The notes under the pieces were generated by a model. The model ran no database searches, had not been told where the DNA came from, and saw nothing but the letters and a program-made list of their open reading frames with translations. From Sphingomonas faeni (GTDB lineage: Bacteria; Pseudomonadota; Alphaproteobacteria; Sphingomonadales; Sphingomonadaceae), in NCBI RefSeq assembly GCF_003053745.1, contig NZ_QAYE01000005.1, forward strand, positions 186,001-250,000: a stretch of 64,000 bases of DNA, written 5' to 3'. Below are positions 28,992 to 37,920 of this stretch, piece after piece (within the stretch, counting starts at the first letter, position 1; every line of letters starts with the position of its first letter). Both the position numbers and the translations under genes were made by a program.

Positions 28992-30197
28992 TCAGATCGC
29001 CCGCTTGCGCCGAACCAGGCTGACCGTCTGGATCAGCGTCGCCAGTGCGGTCAGTACGATGCCGAGCATGACCACGCCGGACCAGCCGGCCGCGGCCCAG
29101 GCCTGAGTCGCGGCGGCGGACCCGATCGCGCCGCCCAGGAACATCCCGCCCATGAAGATCGTGTTGAGCCGCGCCCGTGCCTCGGGGCGCAGCGCGTAGA
29201 CGATGTGCTGGTTGGAGACGAGCGCGCTCTGGACAGCGAAATCGAGTACGATGACACCGACGACCATGCCCGCGATCGACGTCCACACGCCGAACATGAT
29301 CCACGATACCAGCGTCAGCGCGGCGCCGAGCGCGATCACCATGTGCGGACCCTTTCGATCCGCGTACCGTCCGGCGATCGGTGCGGCGAAGATGCCGACT
29401 GCGCCGACGATGCCGAACAGGCCCGCAACGTCGGCGCCCATCGCATAGCGCGGCTCCTGAAGTCGGAGCGCTAGGATCGTCCAGAATGCGGTGAATGCGG
29501 CGAAGATCAGCGACTGGGTGACGGTCGCCAGCCGCAATGCGCCGAACTCGCGCCACAGCCCGACGAGCGAGCGGAGGAGGCCGCCATAGGAAAGTGTGGC
29601 GGCTGGCTGGCTGCGGGGCAGCTTGATCGCCATCCAGAGGCCGACGGCGAGCGCCATCGGCACGCCGAGCCAGAACATCTCGCGCCAGCCGGCATGCGTG
29701 GCGACGAAGCCAGCGAGTGTCCGGCTCAACAATATGCCGCACAACAGGCCCGACATGACCGTGCCGACGGTTGCCCCGCGTCGGTCCGGCGCGGCGAGGT
29801 TGGCGGCTAGCGGAACGATCTGCTGCGCGACCGTGGAAGCGATACCGACCAGTAGTGACGCAGCCAAGACGAGCCCTGCGGTAGGCGCGACTGCGGCGGC
29901 GACCAGCGCGGCGGCCAGGACGGCGAACTGGATCACGATCAGGCGCTTGCGCTCGATCAGGTCGCCGAGCGGTACGAGGAAGAACAGGCCCGCGGCATAC
30001 CCCAGTTGCGTCGCGGTGGGGATCAGGGTGGACAGCTTGCCCGGCAGATCCTTCTCGATCACGCCGAGCATCGGCTGGTTGTAATAGATGTTGGCGACCG
30101 CGACGCCGGCAGCGGCCGCCATCGCGAACGTCACGCTGCTGGTCAGGACATAGCCCGTCGTACGAGGTTCCGGGCGGTCTTGCGCGGTCGATGTCAT
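28992..30197 (-). CDS. MFS transporter
   Basis: A 401-residue, 12-helix major facilitator. The first helix carries [21 protein letters not shown], a sequence typical of a subgroup of drug/sugar efflux-like MFS proteins, and the loop after helix 2 reads [14 protein letters not shown]. The start is ATG at 30197 with GGAA upstream; the longer in-frame extension is not membrane-like and is ignored. It is convergent with the beta-helix gene, 17 bases apart. The substrate cannot be inferred. Confidence 0.85.
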   Translation of the reverse strand: MTSTAQDRPEPRTTGYVLTSSVTFAMAAAAGVAVANIYYNQPMLGVIEKDLPGKLSTLIPTATQLGYAAGLFFLVPLGDLIERKRLIVIQFAVLAAALVAAAVAPTAGLVLAASLLVGIASTVAQQIVPLAANLAAPDRRGATVGTVMSGLLCGILLSRTLAGFVATHAGWREMFWLGVPMALAVGLWMAIKLPRSQPAATLSYGGLLRSLVGLWREFGALRLATVTQSLIFAAFTAFWTILALRLQEPRYAMGADVAGLFGIVGAVGIFAAPIAGRYADRKGPHMVIALGAALTLVSWIMFGVWTSIAGMVVGVIVLDFAVQSALVSNQHIVYALRPEARARLNTIFMGGMFLGGAIGSAAATQAWAAAGWSGVVMLGIVLTALATLIQTVSLVRRKRAI

Positions 30198-30294
30198 GGT
30201 CAATTCCGGTGTACGGCGCCGCGCCTGACGGGCGCGCCATGCTTGCAGGTGAATGGGTCGGGCTGTCGGTAGCGGGCGGCGACGCGCGCTCGGC

Positions 30295-31797
30295 TTAGAT
30301 GGGCAGTTCACCCGTAAGGTAAAGTGCGGACGGCAGGCTCGACGGCAGCGTAGGTTCGGGCGCGGTACGCGTCGCGGCGGCGCGAAGCCACTCGGGGCCA
30401 CCGTCGCGGTGCCGGGTCGAGCCATCCGACCGCGTCGGCACCTTGCCGTAGATCGGCGGCCCGTCGCGGCCGGGCGATCCTGCACCGAACGACGCTGCGA
30501 TGTTGCCGTAGGTCGACGGATCGCGCCCGTCGAGACTGAGCCGGTCGTTCAGATAACAGGCGGTCGCCCACGCGGTCTCGGGATCGGGCGTCAGGGCGAT
30601 GATCCGCTTGGCCCAGTACATCCGCAGATTATTGTGCATCCAGCCCTCGACCAGGAACTGGCGCTGGCAGGCGTTCCAGGTCTCGTCGCGGGTGGTTCCA
30701 TTGAGCAGGTCGGCGAGCGTTTCCACTTCCGGACGCGGGTCAGAAGCGTGAGCGGCCAGCGTTTCGCGGGCCCATTCCGAGACGCGGTCGTAGCGCTCGG
30801 GCGAGGGAAGCGCGCGAGCCTGGTAGTGGAACCATTCGCGCCATGTCAGCAGTTCGTCGGCGATTTTGGTCTTGGCGGCGGCGGGCGCATCGGCGGCTTC
30901 GACGGTGGCCATGACTTCGCGTGGGCCGATCACGCCGAAATGCAGATAGGGCGAGAGCATGCTCGCACCGACCGGCTTGGTCGCATCGTTGCGGGTCGTC
31001 GCGTAGGTCGGCAGCACTGTGTCCATCAGCCGTTCGAGCTTGGACAGCGCGCCATCGCGGCCGGCCGGGAAGTCGGGGCTGAGTGCAAGCGAATGGTCGA
31101 TCGCCGTGTTCTCGACCAGCCGGTCCAGGTCGGCGTCGCTGCAGGATTCGAGACGATCGGACGTGAAGGGCAGGGGGCCGTCATACGCGGCAACGCCCGC
31201 CTGAAGGTCGTCGGTCGCCAGCCAATCCGCACGCACTGCCTCGTGCTTGCGCCGGAACGCGGTGGTCGAGCCGATGCCGTCGCCGAGCAGCGCGGGGGGT
31301 ACCAAGCATGCGGCGTTGACCGCGAACATCGCGGCTTCGGTGTGGGCGGCGACACGGTCCGACTGCCAGCGTGCGACGAAGGTCGGCTGATCCTCGACGA
31401 ACACCGCGGCGCTGTCGGCGGCCAGACGGTAGACAAGACCCTTCTCGCGCGCGTCTGCACGGTCGACATGCTGGACGCAGGCGAGGCCGCGCTGGCGACA
31501 GTCCCGCGCCAGATCGCGGCTCGCGCCGAGAATGAAACGGTGCAGGCGGTTTGACGCATAGGGATAATCCTCGCGCAGACCGTGATAGACGAGGACCGGT
31601 AGGCCGAGATCGTTGCCGAGACGGATCGCCGCGTCGATTACCGGATTGTCCCGCGCCCGCAACGCCTGTTGCAGCCAACAGAGAACGTAGCGTCCGCTTG
31701 GTCGGACTTCGGCTGCGTTCATCCGACGAACGCGAGGCGCCTCCGACCAGGATTGTAGCGGCGGGACGTTCGAAGCTTGCGGGAATTGCGGTATCAT
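30295..31797 (-). CDS. Deoxyribodipyrimidine photolyase, class II-like
   Basis: A flavoprotein of about 500 residues that reverses UV-induced pyrimidine dimers with light. The N-terminal alpha/beta domain begins [18 protein letters not shown] (compare the class II pattern with RDN). The C-terminal FAD domain shows [41 protein letters not shown] and [20 protein letters not shown], which match the class II arrangement though some tryptophans usual in class II appear replaced. ATG at 31797 is taken as start; ATG codons at residues 26 and upstream at 31857 are possible. A 50-codon ORF lies 25 bases upstream and is probably co-transcribed. Confidence 0.88.
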   Translation of the reverse strand: MIPQFPQASNVPPLQSWSEAPRVRRMNAAEVRPSGRYVLCWLQQALRARDNPVIDAAIRLGNDLGLPVLVYHGLREDYPYASNRLHRFILGASRDLARDCRQRGLACVQHVDRADAREKGLVYRLAADSAAVFVEDQPTFVARWQSDRVAAHTEAAMFAVNAACLVPPALLGDGIGSTTAFRRKHEAVRADWLATDDLQAGVAAYDGPLPFTSDRLESCSDADLDRLVENTAIDHSLALSPDFPAGRDGALSKLERLMDTVLPTYATTRNDATKPVGASMLSPYLHFGVIGPREVMATVEAADAPAAAKTKIADELLTWREWFHYQARALPSPERYDRVSEWARETLAAHASDPRPEVETLADLLNGTTRDETWNACQRQFLVEGWMHNNLRMYWAKRIIALTPDPETAWATACYLNDRLSLDGRDPSTYGNIAASFGAGSPGRDGPPIYGKVPTRSDGSTRHRDGGPEWLRAAATRTAPEPTLPSSLPSALYLTGELPI

Positions 31798-31822
31798 TGT
31801 CGCCCAACACACAGGCTTCGTT

Positions 31823-31975
31823 CTACGATCCCTTAAGGTCGTGAGTATGCATTGCATCGAGCGCCTCGGAGATCAGCGCGGCGACGACGGTCTGGCCAAG
31901 CGCATCCGCCTCCACCAAGGCATCCTCAAGATGCTCGCGAAGCCGTTGATCGGGATTTAGCATCCGTTGTGGCAT
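31823..31975 (-). CDS. Small unknown protein upstream of the photolyase
   Basis: A 50-codon ORF beginning MPQRMLNPDQRLREHLEDAL and continuing as a charged, helix-forming protein (VEADALGQTVVAALISEALDAMH) up to a TAG at 31823. It is shorter than most gene-finder cut-offs. Support comes from its position 25 bases before the photolyase start on the same strand and from a protein-like, amphipathic composition. The ribosome binding site is weak. No function is recognised. Confidence 0.5.
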   Translation of the reverse strand: MPQRMLNPDQRLREHLEDALVEADALGQTVVAALISEALDAMHTHDLKGS

Positions 31976-32104
31976 ATCCGAATATACCAACCGCAACGAC
32001 TGACTACAGAAGTCGTCTCTTCGACTAATCCCGCAAAAATACCGCCTCGGCCCAATATCGAGAAAAGCGGTATCGCTACCTCACGCGGCTGCCGATCTCT
32101 CGAC

Positions 32105-32506
32105 TCATAAATCGCGGTAGTAAAAGATTTCTGGTTCGTCTGCCGGACGTAAGCCGACGATCTGCCCTGCCGGTTGCCAGTTGGTAAGCCTCAAAAGCCC
32201 GACCGCTGCGCTGTTGTCGGCACCGGTCGAAATGAAAACCCGCCCGTTCAGGATCGAATTCAGTTCGGCTATCAACGATTGGGCGATCCCATGACGACGA
32301 TAGTCGGGATCGACGACCAGTTTGTTCACATAGTCCATGCCGATGCATCCGCCGGTCTGCCACGCGATATAGCCTGCGATGACGCCGTCCACTTCGGCGA
32401 CCAGCATGCGGCGCTCGACGATCTCCGCGATCCGGTCTCCGGGAAAGGAATCGAACGCCATCAACCGGGACAGGTCATAGGGTTCGGCGGCTCGGATCGC
32501 GGTCAT
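32105..32506 (-). CDS. GNAT family N-acetyltransferase
   Basis: A 133-residue protein with the GNAT fold: a variable N-terminus (MTAIRAAEPYDLSRL), the strand pair MLVAEVDGVIAGYIAWQ, and the acetyl-CoA binding motif A seen as VNKLVVDPDYRRHGIAQSLI (R-R-H-G-I-A, about residues 75-95). The end, with GAD NSAAVGLLRLTNW, matches motif B. The start is ATG at 32506 with GGGAGAG upstream. The acetyl acceptor is unknown. Confidence 0.88.
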   Translation of the reverse strand: MTAIRAAEPYDLSRLMAFDSFPGDRIAEIVERRMLVAEVDGVIAGYIAWQTGGCIGMDYVNKLVVDPDYRRHGIAQSLIAELNSILNGRVFISTGADNSAAVGLLRLTNWQPAGQIVGLRPADEPEIFYYRDL

Positions 32507-32691
32507 GCTCTCTCCCTGCTGCAACCGATCGCTGGGTACAGGTCGGCGGCTTGAAGGGCAGAACGGACGTTCCGGCTGGAAGTCTCACAAGTTGCTTTAG
32601 ATCATAGAGATTCCTGGTACGTTCTTGCTTCGGGTAGCGGCCGTGCGCGAACGAGTTGCCTGGACCGTGTTCGCGCGGATAAGCTGGCGGA

Positions 32692-33027
32692 ATGGAAAAC
32701 ACCGCACCGCAGCTCGACCTGTTCACCCGCCTCGAAATCGCGATCGAGGAGCGCAACGAGGCCGCCGAAGCTTTCGACGTCTTCAAGCAGGATGCCGTGA
32801 TGGCACACGCCCCGGCCGCCGGAGCGGAGCCGGCCGTGACGAGCGAGGACGCCGCCGATGCCGCCGCGGGCGAGGTCGACGACTTCAACGCCGAGGTGAA
32901 CGCGCTGTTGCAGGGCGCGACGGACGCGGAGCTTGCGGGCGCGTACGAACAGTCGGGCGGCGAGGTCGGCAACCCGGTGGCCGAGGCGCTGTTGGGCGAG
33001 ATCAAGCTTCGCGAGGGTCGCGCCTAA
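32692..33027 (+). CDS. Small acidic protein of unknown function
   Basis: A 111-residue, strongly acidic, Ala/Glu-rich protein (MENTAPQLDLFTRLEIAIEERNEAAEAFDVF...). It is predicted to be mostly helical with a low-complexity middle (SEDAADAAAGEVDD). No catalytic motif or membrane segment is seen. Start ATG at 32692 follows GGCGG. The coding character is supported by third-position GC and by the strong terminator that follows at 33166. The family is not recognised. Confidence 0.65.
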   Translation: MENTAPQLDLFTRLEIAIEERNEAAEAFDVFKQDAVMAHAPAAGAEPAVTSEDAADAAAGEVDDFNAEVNALLQGATDAELAGAYEQSGGEVGNPVAEALLGEIKLREGRA

Positions 33028-33165
33028 CCGTCCGACGATGTCGTTAGCCGAGACATTTCACGGCGCGATGAGTCTAAATGCCGCGCTGCAACGTATTTGT
33101 CATACCGTTGCGGCGTTGGCGCTCCCTTGCCGACCCGGACGGTGCTCGTTGATCGAGCTGCCGAG

Positions 33166-33232
33166 GCGGTCGGCCTACCTTGTTTTCACAGCATGTTTTC
33201 TGGGTAGGCCGGCCGCTGTCCGCCGTTTTTTT
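33166..33232 (+). terminator. Rho-independent terminator upstream of the TPP riboswitch
   Basis: GCGGTCGGCCTACC (33166-33179) pairs with GGTAGGCCGGCCGC (33203-33216) over 14 positions with one G-T wobble. A seven-T run follows at 33226-33232. It ends transcripts arriving from the left and isolates the thiamine operon. Of the 300-bp gap 33028-33329, this is the only structure recognised. Confidence 0.75.
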
Positions 33233-33329
33233 GGAATGGTCTTGAGGTTTGCCAGTGCACGACGTGAGGCACTCCAGCCAGATCAACGCGATAGCTCTTT
33301 CCACCACCCGCCCAACCGCCTAAGCGGCA

Positions 33330-33425
33330 CGTATCCCCGGGGGGCCGCTGATGTGCGGCTGAGAGGTGGGCAACAGCCCATGACCCGCTGAACCTGATCC
33401 GGCTTATACCGGCGTAGGGAGGGTC
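33330..33425 (+). promoter_or_regulatory. TPP riboswitch (THI element)
   Basis: All conserved elements of the thiamine pyrophosphate aptamer are present in order: the GGGGGCC strand near 33339, CTGAGA at 33359-33364, ACCCGCTGAACCTGATCC at about 33383-33400, and TTATACCGGCGTAGGGA ending at 33420. After it, GGAGGG (from about 33418) can pair with CCCTCC at about 33443-33448, forming the likely expression platform just before a GGAG ribosome binding site. It sits directly upstream of a TonB receptor, kinase and PnuC/PnuT gene, predicting repression of thiamine uptake by TPP. Confidence 0.95.
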
Positions 33426-33461
33426 TGCGGCTGGCCCGTCGTCCCTCCGATTGGAGTGGAC

Positions 33462-33494
33462 GTGACGTTTTTTATTGCTGGTTTTTCGTTGTGA
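33462..33494 (+). CDS. Ten-codon leader ORF overlapping the TonB receptor start
   Basis: GTG at 33462 has a well placed GGAG (33453-33456, five bases away) and opens a ten-residue ORF (MTFFIAGFSL) whose TGA (33492-33494) overlaps the receptor's GTG start (33491) as GTGA. The receptor start has no ribosome binding site of its own. The arrangement suggests translational coupling, so the riboswitch may control the receptor by masking the leader's GGAG. Confidence 0.5.
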   Translation: MTFFIAGFSL

Positions 33495-35800
33495 CGCGCC
33501 CGTTTTTAGCGCGTGGCCGCCCTGCTTTCCGGGTAGCGCTGACCCTTTCGGCGAGCCTTGCCGCATCCTCTGCAAGCGCGCAGGTCGTGTCCGAGCCGGT
33601 CGAACCCGCCGAAATCCGGGTGGTCGGCAAGCAGGACCCTGCCGGTCTGCTCTCGGACCAAAAGGTGCCGCGCGCGCAGAGTGCGATCTCCGCCGACTTC
33701 ATCGTCAAGCAGGCGCCGACGCTCAACGCGTTCCAGTTGGTGACGCTGCTGCCCGGCGCGAACGTCGCGTCGAGCGACCCGTACGGCCTGTCGACGAGTT
33801 CGAGCCTAACGCTGCGCGGTCTCGGGCAGGACGAGATCGGCGTGCTGATGGAAGGCGCGCCGCAGAACGACATCGGCTATTATTATGCCTATCCGTCGCA
33901 GTTCGCCGACCCCGAGAATCTCAAGCGCATCTCGCTGGCCCAAGGCTCGGTCGATATCGATTCCCCGACGCTGGGCGGGGCAGGCGGGCTGTTGTCGCTG
34001 TCGCTCGACGATCCGAAGGCGCAGCCCGGCGCACTCGTCGACCTGTCGCTCGGCAGCTACGCGGCGCGGCGTGGGTTCTTCCGGATCGATAGCGGGACGA
34101 TCGGCAACACCGGACTGAAGGCGTTCCTGTCCTATTCGAACACCCGCGCCGACAATTGGCGAGGTGCCGGTTTCGACATGCGGCAGCATATCGACGCCAA
34201 GATTCTTGACGAATGGGGCGCCGGCAACCGCGCCAGCCTTGCGTTGTCGTACAACGACGCGAACTCGTCGAGCTATCCGAGTCCGACGCTCGCCGAATGG
34301 AACGCGCAGGGCCGCGACTTCAACTACGACAAGCGTTACACGGTGGGGAACACCAACTATTGGCGCCTGTACCGCGCGCCGTTCCGCAACCTCTACGCCT
34401 CCGCGCCAGTGCATCTGGTGCTAAGCGATCGGCTCGCGCTCGACACCACCACCTACCTCCAGTTCGGCTACGGCAACTCGCCCTATGGGACGCAGCTGAC
34501 CACGGAAGGGAATTTCCTCGGCGCCGAAGAACTGGCGCAGCCAATCGCGCTGCCTGGTGCGGTCGACGGCGTCGCGACCGTGCTCGGCAATTACACCGGC
34601 GACCAGATGCGGACCGGCAACGTCAGCAAACTGACCTTGAAGGCTGGCACACACACGCTCACGGCGGGACTCTGGTTCGACTACGGCACCGACCGCGTCA
34701 CGCAGTCGTACACCTCGGTCGACGCCGATGGGCAGCCTTTCGACCGCTGGGGCTACCGAGCAAAGGCGATCCGGACCGCCGACGGCCGCCTGCTCGCTTA
34801 TGAGAACCAGCGCACCGTCACCGTGACGAAAGGCTTCTTCCTCGCCGACAGCATCGCGCTGACGCAGCGACTGACGATCGATGCCGGATTCAAGGGCGTG
34901 AACGTCCTGCGCAACGGCCGCAATTACCTGCCCGGGCCACAGGACAAGGTGCGCAACGACAGCTTCGCCGCGTTGCCGCGTGCCGCGATCCACTACCGGA
35001 TCGACGATCGCCAGCAGCTGTTCGCCAACATCACGACCAACTTCCGCACGCCCAACGAGTTCACGCTCTACAACAGCTACTATGGCGGCGAAGTGGTGGT
35101 GCAGGGGACGAACGCACTCAAGAACGAATATTCGGTGTCGCAGGAGATCGGCTATCGCTTCATCGGCGAACAGCTCTCTGCCTCGGTCACCGGCTTCCAC
35201 TACAAGTTCCGCAACCGCCAACTCGCCACCGTGCTCGACCAGGGCGGCGCGCAGGTGAACGCGACGCTCAACGCGGGCGGCCAGACTTCGTACGGGGTGG
35301 ATGCGGAGATCGATTACCGCCCGGTCGCGGGTGTCAGCCTGTATCTCTCGGGCGAATATCTCCGCGCACGGATCGACGACGACCTGCCGGTGGGCGCGGA
35401 CTTCCTGCCGACGAGGGGCAAGCATGCGGTCTCCAGCCCGACCGTCCAGTTCGGCGCCGGCGGGATCTATGACGACGGGCGTTTCTTCGGCAGCGTCGCG
35501 TCGAAATATATCGGGCGGCAATATGCGAGCTTCATGAACGATGAGCGCATCAAGGGCTATGCGACGCTCGATCTGTCGGTCGGCATGCACCTCGCCGACT
35601 GGCTCGACGGCAAGCGCACCGACCTGCGCGTCAACGCGATCAACGTCACCGATCCGCACGTCCTCGCCGGCGTGCAGTCGGTCAGCACCAATGCGCAGGA
35701 CACGATCGGCCGCAACGGCACCGTGATCGCCGGCTCGCCGCCCGCGTATTACATCGGCAGCGGTGCGGCGGTCATGGCGACGATCTCGCGATCGTTCTGA
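33491..35800 (+). CDS. TonB-dependent receptor, thiamine uptake
   Basis: A 769-residue outer-membrane receptor with a signal peptide (cleavage near SASAQ, residue 31), a plug domain (EIRVVGKQDPAG, NAFQLVTLLPGANVAS, LTLRGLGQDEIGVLMEGAP) and a barrel ending in TISRSF. The TPP riboswitch directly upstream and the PnuC-type permease downstream identify thiamine or a thiamine derivative as the cargo. Translation starts at GTG 33491, which overlaps a short leader ORF. The following kinase gene begins within a few bases of its stop, giving a three-gene operon. Confidence 0.93.
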   Translation: MTRPFLARGRPAFRVALTLSASLAASSASAQVVSEPVEPAEIRVVGKQDPAGLLSDQKVPRAQSAISADFIVKQAPTLNAFQLVTLLPGANVASSDPYGLSTSSSLTLRGLGQDEIGVLMEGAPQNDIGYYYAYPSQFADPENLKRISLAQGSVDIDSPTLGGAGGLLSLSLDDPKAQPGALVDLSLGSYAARRGFFRIDSGTIGNTGLKAFLSYSNTRADNWRGAGFDMRQHIDAKILDEWGAGNRASLALSYNDANSSSYPSPTLAEWNAQGRDFNYDKRYTVGNTNYWRLYRAPFRNLYASAPVHLVLSDRLALDTTTYLQFGYGNSPYGTQLTTEGNFLGAEELAQPIALPGAVDGVATVLGNYTGDQMRTGNVSKLTLKAGTHTLTAGLWFDYGTDRVTQSYTSVDADGQPFDRWGYRAKAIRTADGRLLAYENQRTVTVTKGFFLADSIALTQRLTIDAGFKGVNVLRNGRNYLPGPQDKVRNDSFAALPRAAIHYRIDDRQQLFANITTNFRTPNEFTLYNSYYGGEVVVQGTNALKNEYSVSQEIGYRFIGEQLSASVTGFHYKFRNRQLATVLDQGGAQVNATLNAGGQTSYGVDAEIDYRPVAGVSLYLSGEYLRARIDDDLPVGADFLPTRGKHAVSSPTVQFGAGGIYDDGRFFGSVASKYIGRQYASFMNDERIKGYATLDLSVGMHLADWLDGKRTDLRVNAINVTDPHVLAGVQSVSTNAQDTIGRNGTVIAGSPPAYYIGSGAAVMATISRSF

Positions 35801-35801
35801 G

Positions 35802-36935
35802 GTGGCGTCGCAGCTGAAGCATTTCGTCCACGGCATGGGCACGACGCTGGAGGCGCCGACCTGGCCCGCCATCGCTGCGGACGAGGCTGAGGCGGTGCTG
35901 GCGCATTTTCCGGCGGCAGGGCGGATGACCGGGCTGCACTGGCATTCCCCGCGACCGTTCTCCGCCGCGACCCTGGTGCACACGACGAACGGCGCGTTCC
36001 TGCTGAAGCGCCACCATCACCGCGTCCGCACGGTGGAAGGGCTCGCCGAGGAGCACGCGTTTATCGCGCACCTCGCCGGTGCGGGCGTGTCGGTGCCCCA
36101 GGTTATGACGACCGCGGAGGGTGCGAGCGCGGTCGCGATCGGCCCCTGGTCGTACGAACTGCACCGCCAGGCGCCGGGCGAGGATCTGTATCGCGATCGG
36201 CTGTCTTGGACGCCGTTCCTGTCGCTCGATCATGCCCATGCCGCCGGTGTGGCACTGGCGGAACTGCACGTCGCGGCGGGCGGGTTCGATGCGCCAGCGC
36301 GACGCCAACACCCTCTGATCTCGAGTTTCACGATACTCCCTGCCGCCGATCCCGTGGCCGCAGCGTGCGCGTATGTCGCCTCCCGCCCTGCGCTGGCCGC
36401 GTTCCTCGCGGACCGGCCGTGGCAAGCGCAACTCGCGCGATTGTTCGAGCAGGCCGATAGCAACCTGTCGTCGCTTCTTGCGAAACAGACGCCGTTGTGG
36501 ACGCACAACGACTGGCATCCTTCCAACCTTCTCTGGACGCGAGAGGGCGCGGTGCGGACCGTGTTCGACTTCGGGTTGGCGGATCGCACGAATGCCGTTC
36601 ACGACATCGCGACGGCGATCGAGCGGACGGCGGTGCGCTGGCTGGATCTGGGGAAGGGGGCGGACGATGCGATCGCCGATCCCGAGACGGCGCTGGCGCT
36701 GATGGCGGGCTATGCCGAAGTCCTACCGCTGAGCGATGCGGAGATCGCCGCGGTCGTGTCGCTGTTGCCGCTGGTCCATGTCGAATTCGCGCTGTCGGAG
36801 GCCGATTACTTCACCGCCGTCGTGGCGGACACCGCGTCCGCCGCCATGGCTTGGGATGATTATTTGATCGACCATGCGGCGTGGTTCTTCTCGCCTCCGG
36901 GCCAGGACTTCCTGCGCCGGATCGCTCAGTCATGA
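35802..36935 (+). CDS. APH-type phosphotransferase, candidate thiamine kinase
   Basis: A protein of about 377 residues with the aminoglycoside phosphotransferase/choline kinase fold. The Brenner-type catalytic motif is HNDWHPSN (about residues 234-241) and the metal-binding aspartate follows in VFDFGLAD. The N-lobe lysine may be in FLLKRHHH. Because it lies between a riboswitch-controlled receptor and a PnuC/PnuT permease, trapping imported thiamine by phosphorylation is the natural inference. The start is uncertain: GTG at 35802 directly after the receptor stop, or ATG at 35835. Its stop overlaps the permease start as ATGA. Confidence 0.8.
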   Translation: MASQLKHFVHGMGTTLEAPTWPAIAADEAEAVLAHFPAAGRMTGLHWHSPRPFSAATLVHTTNGAFLLKRHHHRVRTVEGLAEEHAFIAHLAGAGVSVPQVMTTAEGASAVAIGPWSYELHRQAPGEDLYRDRLSWTPFLSLDHAHAAGVALAELHVAAGGFDAPARRQHPLISSFTILPAADPVAAACAYVASRPALAAFLADRPWQAQLARLFEQADSNLSSLLAKQTPLWTHNDWHPSNLLWTREGAVRTVFDFGLADRTNAVHDIATAIERTAVRWLDLGKGADDAIADPETALALMAGYAEVLPLSDAEIAAVVSLLPLVHVEFALSEADYFTAVVADTASAAMAWDDYLIDHAAWFFSPPGQDFLRRIAQS

Positions 36936-37489
36936 CGCCGCTCGAGATCGTCGCGGTCGTCGTCAGTTTCGCCGGGATATGGCTGACCGCGAAGCGCAAC
37001 ATGCTGTGCTGGCCGGTCAATTTCGTCGCGTGTGCGCTCTACTTCAAGCTGTTCCTCGACGTACGGCTCTATGCGGACATGGTGCTTCAGGCGCTGTTTG
37101 CGATCGCGATCGTCTATGGCTGGCTGGCATGGGCGCGCGGCAAGGACGATAAAGGCGATGTCGTCGTGGAGCCTTTGCGGCCATCGCGTGCGCTCGCCGG
37201 TCTCGGCGCGGGCGCGGTCGGGGCGTTCGTGATCGGCTGGTTCATGAGCCGTTACACCGACGCGGCATTGCCATGGGCCGACGCGACGCTCAGCAGCTTC
37301 AGTCTGGTCGCGCAATATTGGGTCGCGCGACGTCATGCGGCGAACTGGCTGCTGTGGATCGCGGTGGACGTCCTGTATGTCGGGATGTTCGCCTACAAGG
37401 GGCTCGTGCTCACGGCCGGCCTGTACGCGGCGATGGTCGTGCTGGCCGTGATCGGATATCGGCGCTGGCAGGCGCGCTCTACTGGCTAG
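36932..37489 (+). CDS. pnuT: PnuC/PnuT family vitamin permease
   Basis: A 185-residue inner-membrane protein with about seven hydrophobic segments, belonging to the PnuC family of facilitators. Recognisable stretches are CWPVNFVACALYFKLFLDVRLYADM near residue 30 and NWLLWIAVDVLYVGMFAYKGL followed by LTAGLYA near 145. Members controlled by TPP riboswitches (PnuT) carry thiamine, which is trapped by phosphorylation inside the cell; the coupled kinase gene fits that. ATG at 36932 is set by the ATGA overlap. Confidence 0.9.
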   Translation: MTPLEIVAVVVSFAGIWLTAKRNMLCWPVNFVACALYFKLFLDVRLYADMVLQALFAIAIVYGWLAWARGKDDKGDVVVEPLRPSRALAGLGAGAVGAFVIGWFMSRYTDAALPWADATLSSFSLVAQYWVARRHAANWLLWIAVDVLYVGMFAYKGLVLTAGLYAAMVVLAVIGYRRWQARSTG

Positions 37490-37508
37490 CGCGCGAAACG
37501 GAGATCGG

Positions 37509-37871
37509 GTGTTGGCGGAAAAGACGAAGGACTGGGACGGCAACGCGGTCCGCAAATGGCTGGATGCACGGGGGATTGCCGCACGCTCCGAGCAGGTCGT
37601 CGCCGAGCGCGGTGGCCGTGAACTACAGGACGACTGTGACAAGGCATCGGCCGAGGAAATGGTCTGTGCGCTGATGAATCGAAAGGGCGTGGCGGATTGC
37701 CAGGCCGCGTTTGCCGCCGCACTTTCGGCGATATTGGAGCGCGACGAATATATCTGGCGCGGCGTCTACAACGATACGCGCTTCGACCGGCACGTGCGGT
37801 CCTACGCTAGAAAGCTGGTTAAAATGGCGAAGACGAACACCGGGTTCGAGAACGTCGCACATTACCAATAG
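37509..37871 (+). CDS. Small soluble protein of unknown function
   Basis: A 120-residue protein with no signal or membrane segment, starting at GTG 37509 (or TTG 37512). It has two cysteines in DDCDKASAEEMVCALMNRKG and a C-terminal basic helix (RSYARKLVKMAKTN). It lies 20 bases after pnuT and is followed by a strong terminator, so it may be the last gene of the thiamine operon or a passenger. No family is recognised. Confidence 0.6.
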   Translation: MLAEKTKDWDGNAVRKWLDARGIAARSEQVVAERGGRELQDDCDKASAEEMVCALMNRKGVADCQAAFAAALSAILERDEYIWRGVYNDTRFDRHVRSYARKLVKMAKTNTGFENVAHYQ

Positions 37872-37882
37872 GCTTCGATAGG

Positions 37883-37910
37883 GCGGCCCGCTCGATGGAG
37901 AGCGGGCCGC
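37883..37910 (+). terminator. Rho-independent terminator after the thiamine operon
   Basis: GCGGCCCGCTC and GAGCGGGCCGC form a perfect 11-bp stem with a six-base loop, followed by ATTTTAG on the plus strand. It closes the plus-strand operon and faces the convergent gene ending at 37921. Confidence 0.85.
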
Positions 37911-37920
37911 ATTTTAGCGA

